DNA from: Mariannaea sp. PMI_226
Taxonomy: Eukaryota; Ascomycota; Sordariomycetes; Hypocreales; Nectriaceae
Assembly (NCBI GenBank): GCA_024336345.1
Contig: JANFOG010000015.1
Location: forward strand, 496,001-560,000
Reading direction: 5' to 3'
DNA length: 64,000 nt
Shown in pieces: positions 35,417 through 45,646 of this stretch (its first letter is position 1; the number at the start of each line of letters is the position of its first letter). The notes under the pieces are model-generated. The model was not told where the DNA came from. It worked only from the letters and a program-made list of their open reading frames with translations, and did no database searches. A program made the position numbers and the translations under genes.

Positions 35417-37329
35417 ATGGTCAATACGAGTTTCTTCACTGACGGCGAGGCTCTGGTTTTGGATGCGTTGCAGGGCCTCTGCAATACGTCATCTGAGCTG
35501 GTCCTCAACCCCACAACAAAGAGTAAGTAACAGTGTCACGAATTAGTTGATGCCTCGCCGAAATGATAGCTCACACCTGGGCATAGCTATATCCTCTTCC
35601 AGTCACAACCCATCACAGCATGTAACTCTTATTAGTGGAGGCGGCGCAGGCCATGAGCCAGCCCATGCTGGCTTCGTGGGACAAGGCATGCTCAGCGCGG
35701 CCGTGTCAGGCAACGTATTTGCCTCTCCCTCGGTATCTCAGATTTTTGAGGCAATTCATGCTGTCGGCGGATCTGCAGGAACAATCCTTATCGTGAAGAA
35801 CTACACTGGCGATATTTTCCATTTCCACCTCGCAGCAGAGAAGGCTCGTGCTCGATGGGGTCACCGGGTTGAAGTCCTCGTCGTGGGCGATGATGTGGCC
35901 GTCGGTCGCCAGCGGAGTGGCAAAGTTGGTCGTCGTGGATTGGCCGGAACAGTCCTTGTTCACAAGATACTCGGCGCGTTATCTGTGAAGGGCAAGTCTA
36001 TTGACGAATTGCTTGATGTCGGCAAACAGATCGTGGAGAGCCTTGTAACGTGTGGTGTATCTCAAGGACATGTGCACATTCCAGGTTCTGTCCCCCAAAA
36101 TGACACCATTCAGCTGGAGCTGGGCATGGGTATCCACAACGAACCTGGATGCTACGTCTTGGACCCTCGTCCTACTCTTGACGTGCTGCTCGATCGTATG
36201 CTGGACTTGCTCACCAGGACTGACGACAATGACCGCGCTTTTGTCAGTTTTGAGGGGGGCAATCCGGTTCTGCTTCTGAACAACCTCGGTGGTACATCAC
36301 AGCTTGAGATTAGCGCTATTCTTCACCATCTGCTGGACAGATTGGGTGAGTGAACCTATATCCAACGTTGAACGCCAGCTAACCATGGATCCTAGGCAAG
36401 CGAAAACTGCAACCTGTCCGGATAATTTCTGGCACATTCATGACGAGCCTTAATGCTTCAGGGTTCAGCCTCACTCTCTTGAGAGCGATACCTGATTGGC
36501 TTGAAGCTCTTGATTATCCAACATCGGCTGTTGGTTGGCCACGAAGCATCGCGAGTCCAGCGGCGATCAATTGTGGTCAAGTCACCAATGGAGTACGAGA
36601 GATGCCACCCCCAATGCCATCTTTTGATAGCACTGGCCCAAAAAGTTAGTAATAGGCCCGCCCCAAGGGAACTCGTTATCTTCTCGTTACTTATCCTCTA
36701 CAGTTGATCCCGAAAGCTTCACTACAGCTGTAACAGCAGCATGCCAATCTCTCCTCGCTGCTGAACTCTCAATCACGCAGAGTGACAGGCTGGTTGGAGA
36801 CGGCGACTGCGGAACAACCCTCTCGCGCGGAGCCAAAGCGGTTCTCAAATCTCTTTCAGCATCCCCAGCCACCCCCTCTACCGGGGCAAGTGCAGCAGTG
36901 ATGCGGATCGCGCTCGCATTGGAGGGAAGTATGGACGGAACCTCGGGCGCTCTGTATGAGCTCTTTGTCACTGCATTAGCTGCTGCGCTTCAGACAATGC
37001 CCGAAGAGGCAGCAACACTTGAGACATGGGCTAACGCAGCTGAAGTTGCGCTAACAAGATTGAAAGCAATGTCCCCCGCTCGTGTTGGTGACAGGACACT
37101 CATGGATGCATTGATTCCGTATGTTGAGGCGTTGGCAAATGGCGATATGAATCAAGCTGTTGAGGCCGCGAGAAAGGGTTGCGAGAGCACCAGGGGAATG
37201 GAGGCAAGCTTGGGTAGAGCTGTATATGTCGCCGCTGATAATTGGGATAAGGTCGCGGACCCTGGAGCGAAGGGCATTGTTGCTATTGTGGAGGGGCTCG
37301 CTCAAGGAGTCAAAGAAGCTTCACATTAG
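35417..37329 (+). CDS. Dihydroxyacetone kinase (DAK1/DhaK-DhaL fusion)
   Basis: Exons 35417-35522, 35587-36345, 36396-36644 and 36704-37329 give 579 aa, as in eukaryotic DAK. The DhaK half has LISGGGAGHEPAHAGFVGQGML and the histidine that forms the covalent hemiaminal with substrate in TCGVSQGHVHIPG. The DhaL half (from about residue 380) has the ATP/Mg loop GDGDCGTTLSRGA and ends GAKGIVAIVEGLAQGVKEA. Intron 1 uses the acceptor GGGCATAG, which is the only one that keeps the frame. The enzyme uses ATP to phosphorylate dihydroxyacetone and usually D-glyceraldehyde too, so here it can send the triose from the aldolase reaction into glycolysis. This is an alternative to reduction to glycerol. Confidence 0.9.
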
Positions 37330-37894
37330 GTGCGTAATGGGGCGTGTTCAGCCAGGTGTGGCTGTCCATTTGCACTAGCTCACAGCCAAACTCGACTAGA
37401 GGAGGGAGCTATTAGTTAGTATGTACGCTACGAATCCGTATACTAGCTTAGAGGTCTTTAGTAGTGAAATATGTTCCCAATCATATGGATGTCTAGGATG
37501 CTTCCACAGTCGCAATGGCACGCTTCACTCGGTGGACTGATCTCCCTACACAGTCCTTATAGTACGAAGCTACAAACAAGTCGGTTATTCTTGCTTTATC
37601 CTTGGATATTATGATTCGAGCCATGTTCGTTATTTCATGGCAAGAAGGGGGTCATGGCACTTCAAGATAGGATGGAATATAAACAAGCTGCTGAATACCT
37701 TCAAGTCTCAGTAACAAACTGCTGTTGAAGTTTACCCCGCTCATTCCAGGCGTTCGTTTGAGATTTCCCGAGTGCTTTCCCCCTCCTCTCTCCTTTCCCA
37801 ATCTCCTGTCCCTGGCCAAAGACACTCCAACCGAACACAACTATCAGCTAACATAAAATTGGATTGAACATCTTTTCCTTCCAATATTCCGCAC
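37330..37894. other. Intergenic
   Basis: 3' flanks of the kinase (+) and of the small secreted protein (-). No gene seen. Confidence 0.45.
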
Positions 37895-38358
37895 CTATTG
37901 AATCTGAGTAAGTCGAACATGTAATGGCTTATTAGCTGATATGTGGAGATAATACCTTTAATATTCCTTCACAGAATGAAAAACGACTGAGGATTGAATT
38001 GCCTACAGCCACTTACGCCAGTACCAGCTCCTTGACAAACTGGTCCTTGGCAATCAGCGTCGGTGCATGTATCCAACGAGAATGCGCCGCCACCGTTAAA
38101 TGCGTAGCTTTGCACACCTCCACCCATCTCAGTGCATTGATTCGGACTCTGTCCGCCGTCAGCGGACCCAAGCCAGGTGTCTGCCTCGCAGTTGGCGCCG
38201 CTGAACCAGGTGAGAGTCCACGAGAGATCCGTAGCGTCACGTTGAAAGTTGTACGTTTGAGGTGCTGCTGCCGTCTTCTCCACTGCCGGAACACTGGCAG
38301 CGAGTACGGCTGTTGTTGCCATGGACAAATTTGCAAGTATCTTAGTAATTTGAACCAT
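37895..38358 (-). CDS. Small secreted cysteine-containing protein
   Basis: Start at 38358 (MVQITKILANLSMATTAVLA) with a good signal peptide, probably cut after ASVPA or a little later. Exon 1 is 38358-38017. A perfect donor GTAAGT follows; splicing to the acceptor ACTCAG puts a 9-nt last exon at 37903-37895 coding for Ile-Gln-stop, for about 116 aa. Reading through instead adds 15 residues (VSGCRQFNPQSFFIL) and ends at 37969. The mature part has Cys in GANCEAD, NQCTEM and DTCTDADCQGPVC and is Gly/Ser/Asp-rich. I do not recognise the family. Size and secretion make it effector- or surface-protein-like; no function is assigned. Confidence 0.65.
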
Positions 38359-39623
38359 TTTGGATATCTGAAGCAGTGATAATGGTGTAGAAAGCGGTAA
38401 GGAGAAGAGAGTGTATTTTGAAATGTTCCGAGAGAAGCTGATTACTAGAGTTTCTCTCCCATCGAGCTCCTTATATAGCCACAAGACCCCTGAAACCAAC
38501 ATCTATAATATCATAGTTGATGAGATATATTGCCATCGCTAATTCGCTAGGCACTCCTAGGTGATATCGCTTGATTCGACTCAGAGTATCTGCGTGGAGC
38601 TTACAAAAGTACAAGTTCGTTCAATGATGCCCAAGTAGGTAGTTTTTCTAGATGATCCGCAGAAGTAAAAACGATATAGTGTATACTTGGGACTTAAGAC
38701 TAGGTCTTACCGGTTCGGATCAGTACAATATCAGACAAAGTAGATTTATGCCGGTATTGGAAGGAGAATACGGTCACCTCTCCTATTTGCACCATTAGCC
38801 CTCCTAGGTCCATTTGGCAAGTTTTAGAGCAAACAGATATAGTTCTTACTCCTAGGGACTAGTAAAGCGTCACAGGAGTCCATATTGTAGTTAGAATGAC
38901 CTACTCTGTCACACAAGCTTAAGATGTGTTACACCATGGGATCATTTCTTCCAGATCAGAGCCCTCGCCATTTCCTCATTCCTGAACACGGGGTTATATT
39001 TATGCAATAGCTCACTTGACGTACAGAAATTTCCTATCTACAATCAGTTAACCTTCCTTATTTGTGTTGCTATCCCGTTGGATACCTTAGAAGAGCAATT
39101 TTAGCAAAGGTACCATTATACGCTCGTATAGCCCTCCACATACGGGAGGATCTGCAGGAAGATTTGAAATTTCCTCCTCTCCCCCAAGATCCTATCGGGT
39201 ATCCATATCCATCGGTTAGATATTCTTTAGTCACTACGGGAGCCGATCACGACAGCGGTAGAAGACTACCTAGGTATATGATCGGCACCGAAACTAAGTT
39301 ATTTGTCCCCAACGAAAAAGAAGTTCACTAAAGAGGCACAAGTCACGGAAACTGCTCGATGTAGCATTGTCAGTGTTGAAGAAGAGACAAATCAAGGCAA
39401 GTAGCCGACACAGCTTGTGCAGCTTACAAAAAGGGATCAGCTTTATTGCTAAAGTACCACCTCTCAGGAGACACACTAACATAGGTGGCAAGCCCAAATA
39501 GTTTCTCCTGGTTTTGTAGGTGCGATATTTTTCCACTTAAGAGCTAGAGAGAAACATTGCTTGTAATCTTCAATGTGGCTTGGAGGATAGGCTAATGTAT
39601 TCGTAGCACACAATAAGATATAC
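38359..39623. other. Gene-poor region upstream of the small secreted protein
   Basis: 1.3 kb, AT-rich. An 89-codon frame at 39062-39331 (+) has no motif and I do not call it. The DNA from about 38500 on marks the start of a gene-poor stretch that runs to 45.6 kb. Confidence 0.4.
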
Positions 39624-41303
39624 TCAATTTTGTAAGTTCTTTCCGAGAAGCATTTCGATGCCATCCAGAAACTTGGCATCGCCTTCCTCAACCAGCATCT
39701 CTTCTTCCAATTTACGGAGAAGAGCTACTTTATCTGCATTCCTCGGAACGACTTTGCACGGAAAATCGAGCAGTTCGGCATGTACCCCAGGTGTCACTTC
39801 AATATGAGGCTCAATCTCAGTACCATTTTTTTCTACTGCCTTGAGAATGTTGAAAGTAGACAACATATGCGTAATGGTAACGAAGAGGTTCTTTTCGGCA
39901 ACGTATCGTCCTGGACATTTTCGCCGCCCGTAGCCAAAAGCGATAGCATGTGGATCAGGCTCTTTTCTTGGCGTTAAAAATCTTTCTGGATCGAATATGT
40001 CTGGGCTTGTATATACTTCAGGGTCATGCAAGAATTGGTGTATAGAGGCTAATAAGATAGCTCCGCGTGGGATGTTCACCCTATTGTACGAGAGAGTCTC
40101 TGAGGCCATATGTGGAATTCCCATCGGGACAGACGGCAGCCATCGCAATGTCTCCTTTGCAATACTCTCTGTATATGGCAATAGACTTTTGTCCTCTGGC
40201 GTCGGTAGCCTTTTAAATCCTATTGCTTGATCTATTTTGTCTTGTGCCTTGCGTTATACCTCTGGAAATTTGATCATAGCCATCATAAAGTTGAGTAATG
40301 AGCTTGTAGTTGTTGACACATCACCTATGTATGAGATTGCGGCAAGCCACTTGATGTTGAGCTCGTCTTCGTATTTGATGACCGTCGAGTAGTCTTTGTT
40401 TCCTTCATTGCATTCTTCAAGAAGGCCAGACACAAAAGATGGCTAAAAAGAGCCGCTTGTTATTTGCTGTTTGATAAAGGAAAACGGGATATCTACCACT
40501 GCTTGGAGGAGAGTTCTGCATCGATGAGCTTCGTCTTTGAATCTTATATCTGGAACCCAGGAAGGCAGATACTATAGTACTGGGATAACATCCACCAAAT
40601 ACGACATTGGTATCAGGGCACGAGTAAATTTGGCCGTTGCGTGTTCAACTAACTCAACCAAGGGGTCACGGCCATGTCGCTCAATTTTGTATCCGTAGTT
40701 CATTCGTAGAGAAGTTGAGCCCGCTTTTCTAATCAGGTTCTTTTTAGTATGGTACGACATTGGATTAAGAAGATGCGAACGTTTACCTCCGCAAGATATC
40801 TCTTATTGGTAAGCTTTGGTTTAAAAGTTGTATGAGGAAATCAGCTCCCTCCTCTTGTTGAATACCATCATATTGTTTGAGCGTATTTTTCGTGCCAATA
40901 TGCTGGTGTATAGTCTTATGACAATATCGAAAATTGTCGTCATATTGTATATTCACCAGCATGTGCCTAGAGCCACAGAGGTTTAAGATGAAGTCCATAT
41001 TTGGTCGATTAGCAGACTTGCTTGAGTTCTTCTTCAACACCTCTTGCGCAGCTTCCTGACTTTAAAGAAAAATAATTGTCTGATTAAGTATGGTTATGGA
41101 ACTAACCGGTCTGTAAATACTTCTGTACTCTTTCTATTGTTGAGATAATGGAATGCCTTTCTTAGGGAGGTCTGCAATGTTATCGATGATTGGAAAGGGT
41201 TTTGGCCCCGGAGGCAGGTTACCAGGAGGCTTCAGCCGCAGGTATTGACGGTAGATTGCAATCCCTATAGCACCAATACAAATCAGGAATAAATAACTCG
41301 ACA
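39624..41303 (-). pseudogene. Cytochrome P450 pseudogene (O-methylsterigmatocystin oxidoreductase-like group)
   Basis: Reading right to left there is an N-terminal anchor (YLFLICIGAIGIAIY), the proline hinge NLPPGPKPFPIIDN, a central part with NMDFILNLCGSRHML, AGSTSLRMNYGYKIERHG and YIGDVSTTTSSLLNF (I helix), KETLRWLPSVPMG (ExxR), FDPERFL, and the haem loop FGYGRRKCPGRY. The frame is broken by in-frame stops at 41134-41136 (where Trp is expected, TAG), 41062-41064 (TAA), 40572-40574 (TAG) and 40254-40256 (TAA, just before RKAQDKID). There is also a likely frame problem near 40745-40795. Most of the stops are one C-to-T or G-to-A change from a sense codon, as RIP produces. The C-terminal 185 residues are still open, so the decay is recent or partial. 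Confidence 0.75.
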
Positions 41304-42107
41304 TGTTCAGTGTACCTGTAATGGAAGATGGTTTGAGATGGATCCTACATACTGCCGAACTAGCGGTCTTAGGGATATCATTGCTATTAATATACTGAAC
41401 TAAGAACGCCACAAAAGGCGGAGGCGATACATGTAACTGCTATAATTCGTTTGCAGCAAACTACGTGGACAGCTGAGTCCTGCATAAAGGCCGCTCTTTT
41501 GCAGCCAATTATACAATACCCTAGTGTTTGCGTAAAAGTCGGTGAAACATTTGTCACTCCCCGATGAATTTCGGATCATGATCAAGTTAGATTAGATTAT
41601 ACCAGGATAGTAAACTCTGAATAAGCATACTAGCCAACCGGTGAAGGTAAGATCCGGTGAGTGAGGACAATTAAAGACAAGCTAACAATGAGGGGATACA
41701 GTACAGTGGCGAATCACGCCAATCTCAGGAAATGCAGTACGCATTATCTCTTTTTCTTTCGTCCATGAGGACGTCCACAAAGCAGCTCATTGGTACAGCC
41801 ACACTCTAGGCGTATGTTTCTTTACACACGTGTCACCTATAGGAGTGAGCCATGTGTGAAACGGAGGGGTTTAAATTAGATACAGAAGTAGGATCCTATC
41901 GCAAGACGCAAGAGGGCTATGAGTATCTCAAAAGGTTGTGCTAAGAAGAAGGTATGCTGTAGGGGTCTGATTACTCCAGGAGACGGGTCTCGAACAACTT
42001 AACCACCTCCATCTCGATCCAGCGATCTTTGTCAATTTCATATCCAAGAACCGCCCTCTAACAAGATAGATTACGACAATAAAAATTATTTTCACTTTAC
42101 AATCTCC
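41304..42107. other. Intergenic next to the P450 pseudogene
   Basis: No convincing gene. A short minus-strand open stretch at about 41960-42062 codes for a natural-looking peptide ending EVVKLFETRLLE, perhaps the last exon of a lost gene, but I could not extend it. Confidence 0.3.
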
Positions 42108-42392
42108 ATGTCGGCGATTTTACAAAGCCTCATGAGCACACAAGACTCTATACTGCGAAAGAGAATCTGTCACATTTCTGATACCAACATTCGCGTTTTG
42201 TTTCTAGATGGCTATGTCCGTGTCTTTACCGACAATTCGGTTCCCGCAGAGCCCTTATATCACTTGACTGAAATCAATGAGCATCCTGGTCTGCTAGAGT
42301 TGAGACATCCCCAGTGCTCGGCATTTGCCGACGCTGGGAAACCTCGCTTAGTTCTACAGGCTTCAACTACCAAACAGGATGAATACAAGTAG
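42108..42392 (+). CDS. Doubtful small hypothetical ORF (94 aa)
   Basis: An unspliced frame from an ATG, with mixed hydrophobic/charged composition (VLFLDGYVRVFTDN). I recognise no family. It lies in a gene-poor AT-rich area and may be a remnant or chance. Confidence 0.25.
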   Translation: MSAILQSLMSTQDSILRKRICHISDTNIRVLFLDGYVRVFTDNSVPAEPLYHLTEINEHPGLLELRHPQCSAFADAGKPRLVLQASTTKQDEYK

Positions 42393-42552
42393 CGCAAAGA
42401 TACATATGGGCATATATGTTAATTTTCTTCTCTCATCGAGAACTATAAAGCCTCCACTGCCCTTCTACATTAAACATTTTAACTTATAGTTGTGGCACAC
42501 AAACTACACAGACATTTGCTATAACACGGTTCAACAGTAGTAGTGTCCCTCC

Positions 42553-42879
42553 ATGGATTTACAGTCTACTCTCGACTTCGTCGCGACCGTTGGGTATGAT
42601 GTAGACTTTCTCCGAGGAAAAAGTCTGGATCTTCTTGCTACCAATCCAATCTCAAAGGACGAGGGCGCTGAGCACTTCGATCCCCGTTGCGCACCTGCGG
42701 GCACCCTCGCTGCCAATGGTCCTTGGGCCGCGAGACTATTACAAGGGGGCGGCACATTCATTGATGAACTAGCTGGTGCAATAAAGTGGCATGGGTCACT
42801 TGATCTGCCTGCTTCTGCGCGGCAAGTCAGTGAGCTAGTTCTTGGTTGGATGGAACGTGAGGTTCCTCGCGAGTCCTAG
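42553..42879 (+). CDS. Doubtful hypothetical ORF (108 aa), possible gene fragment
   Basis: Begins MDLQSTLDFVATVGYDVDF and ends LVLGWMEREVPRES. Base composition is clearly higher in GC than the DNA around it, which suggests formerly coding DNA. No domain recognised, no signal peptide. Confidence 0.3.
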   Translation: MDLQSTLDFVATVGYDVDFLRGKSLDLLATNPISKDEGAEHFDPRCAPAGTLAANGPWAARLLQGGGTFIDELAGAIKWHGSLDLPASARQVSELVLGWMEREVPRES

Positions 42880-43599
42880 CTTATATTGCTCGCAGGAAAT
42901 AAATTCCCAGTTGGGCCTCCGATTGCCGAGCAGTTTTACTCGCTCCGTGATTTAATTAATTTCTCAGAATAGTGGTTGCCTGGTACACTATCATTACGTT
43001 CGGCCCTTATATTGCTTCTGGCATTCTGCATCGGCGTCGATGAGTTCCTTTGTTCTGTTGATTCTCTTGATTTAATGGTTTATCTAGGATGTAAGATTGG
43101 CGATCTTTGGGAAGAATGTGTGATTGAGTGTGGTGATTGTGATGATGCTGTCTAGTGGCTAGCTTTGGCCAAAAATGCCTTTAGGTTGAGTGTTTTTTTA
43201 TAGAACCGAGAGAAACTCGCATACCTTAGGCTAATCGTGCAGAATAAGTAGGTATTTAACGACTGGGATATTACTGCACACTATATGCTCTATATAGAAG
43301 CAGCCATGACACCATTTGTCGGCTTTTGCTTGTGCGCTTATACGGGGCTTTTATTCTGGGAAGACCTCACAGATGCCGTGGGGATATATTGCTATGGAAA
43401 CGCCTTTATTTTGGACTTTTACAAGCGTTCAACATGCCTGAAAGGGGGAAACTTCACTGAAGTATCGCTTGAGACTCATTCTGGGGAACTTTAGGGTCGC
43501 GGCCAGCTAATCGGCACCATCCTGACATATAGTGAGAGTGTCCTGCCGTTACTTTACTTATGTGTTCTGCACCTATATATACTCACAATCTCCTCGGTA

Positions 43600-44169
43600 G
43601 TGGACATCCTTAACAGGTATAGAGAACGATTATGGGGGCAGAGACTTCCTGTTAGGCAATTAATGCTGCAAGTGATGAAGATAGTCATGGAACGCGCAAA
43701 TGCGACACTGAATGAGTCTTCCCAGACTGGCGAGGTCTTGAATTCCATGGCTGTCGCTAAGGTGATTGAGGCAATGGATGCCTGGGATGCCTTTGAAGCT
43801 TTCACCGCCGAACCATCCCTAGATAGCTTATACAGGTTACCTCGCCCTGTCCACTTGGCCATGCAGCTCGACAAAGCGGACCGTTGCCCACCTTCAGCGA
43901 CTCGAGATGCCCTGTCGGCCAAGTCCACCGCAAAGTCTTGGTTGCAGTACTTGTCAAATCTCACTCCCCCAACCATGCCATCATCTGATTTGAAGCTTAC
44001 AAAAATGCCGTCGATCAGCCAGTCTGCACGCTTGCCTCCCATTCGAATGATGGAGAAGAGCGGTCTGCATTACATGATTATCCGTTCGCCTGCCCGGCCT
44101 GGAGGATATGCATCTGGTCACCGGGATTTTGCGGGTCGTCCTGCCGGAGCGAGCCCTCTGGTGGCTTAG
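43600..44169 (+). CDS. Doubtful hypothetical ORF (189 aa), strand uncertain
   Basis: Open on the plus strand (ERANATLNESSQTGEVLN, VIEAMDAWDAFEAF) and also open on the minus strand over 43554-44042. Plus-strand codons look somewhat more coding-like up to about 43900. I recognise no family on either strand. It may be a fragment of a lost gene in this decayed region. Confidence 0.25.
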   Translation: MDILNRYRERLWGQRLPVRQLMLQVMKIVMERANATLNESSQTGEVLNSMAVAKVIEAMDAWDAFEAFTAEPSLDSLYRLPRPVHLAMQLDKADRCPPSATRDALSAKSTAKSWLQYLSNLTPPTMPSSDLKLTKMPSISQSARLPPIRMMEKSGLHYMIIRSPARPGGYASGHRDFAGRPAGASPLVA

Positions 44170-45646
44170 ATTTCCTGTGCATGTCTCCCGGCCACCTGAG
44201 ATTTCACTCACTCCACGCTAGAACCCTTAAGATAAATACAGATGTAGTTTGTTACACAATGTGACTTTACAATACACCGTAACGGTCATCTTCTCATGCA
44301 TTGGTTTGCTTAATCTCCTGTGGGTGTTATGATACGTACTTCGGGCGATCCGACGGATACTTTTTTCTTCTTCTCGGTATCTGCGAAGTGAAACCGGACA
44401 ACTTTGGAGAGAAATTGTAGAGGCAAAAAACAGGCAGCAGGTTAAAAGAAATAGACGATAGGCTTTTTTTTCTCATGGGTGACTGATCTTTATCATGCAG
44501 TCTAAAAGCCCAGTCCTAGGATAATGTTGTTGGCTCAAACCATTATGGAAACGAGAATAACGAAAGCAAAAGGCAAGTTGTTTGACGATGGATTTGATAA
44601 GACTGCAGTCTACATATGTCAAGATTTTACGAATCAGCTTCTGAAGGCCTGTCTCACATCTCGACAAATACGGGAGACTGCGAGATGTGGGTTTCAGCTC
44701 ACCCTACGTCCAGGTAATAGGGACGGCCATTGTCTTAGAGATTGTTGGAAAACCCAAACTTGAGACATGCCGAATGACTAGCTCCTAGATCCAGCAGAAA
44801 GAGCAGAGACGCACGCCCAATATACCAATCCTTTGTAGTAATACTTACGCACGGCTTTTAGTAAAATGTATTTTTTTTCTATCTGTCCCTGTTTCGCAAG
44901 AACCAAAAAAGGAAAGTAAACAGAGTTGAACGTCATGCTATTGCAGGCTTAATTATTAGTAAAATCCATTTTATTGGCGAATATTTCGTAAAATAACTGC
45001 CCCAGCACATATTAGACACCAAAGGAACGCAGTGCGGTTAATATCAAGAAGTCGAAGGGGGCCTGTTCGACTTCCCGCGAGATTACAACGTAGCTACTAT
45101 ATAAACTACATCCATTGCGAGGGAAGCATCAGCTCAAGTTTCCTCGGAATTTGTTAGCACAGCCGACCTATGCATTAGCAAGCAGAACAACCAGTGTTAC
45201 CAACGGCCCTAATATATTTATCCTGCGCTCGCAGACTGGTTTTCCGCTTGCTTTGGTTCTGTAGCAAACGTCAGGGAATGCCCAGCAAATTTTAAAAAAT
45301 GTTGTAACAAATATCATATTAATATTACTTGCTAATGGCTTCATTTGACGGATATTGCCGAATGATATTTGTCGCGTTCTTGAAATTGAATCCTTAGCCT
45401 CCCGCTCCCGACGCAACTGTCCACCATCTCCAGCCATTGCTTCTGCAACATTCATGAAGATCAATCCGTGCTAATTTAGATAGGTTACTACTACATGAAT
45501 TTGTAACCATGCACTAATGAAAAAGTCTTGACAACCCAGCAGTCACCCAGGAGGTACATTCCAAAACTGTCTATTTCTGTCTCCCTCGATTAGGAGCTTG
45601 AGACTACGAGCAGCGGAATGCATGGAAGTTTACCTTTGTCATGACT
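44170..45646. other. Gene-poor AT-rich region
   Basis: 1.5 kb without a supportable gene; only short frames without motifs. Confidence 0.45.

Noticed and set aside
43285..43494. 69-codon hydrophobic frame
   Set aside because: No signal peptide pattern that I trust, no family, and chance length in AT-rich DNA.
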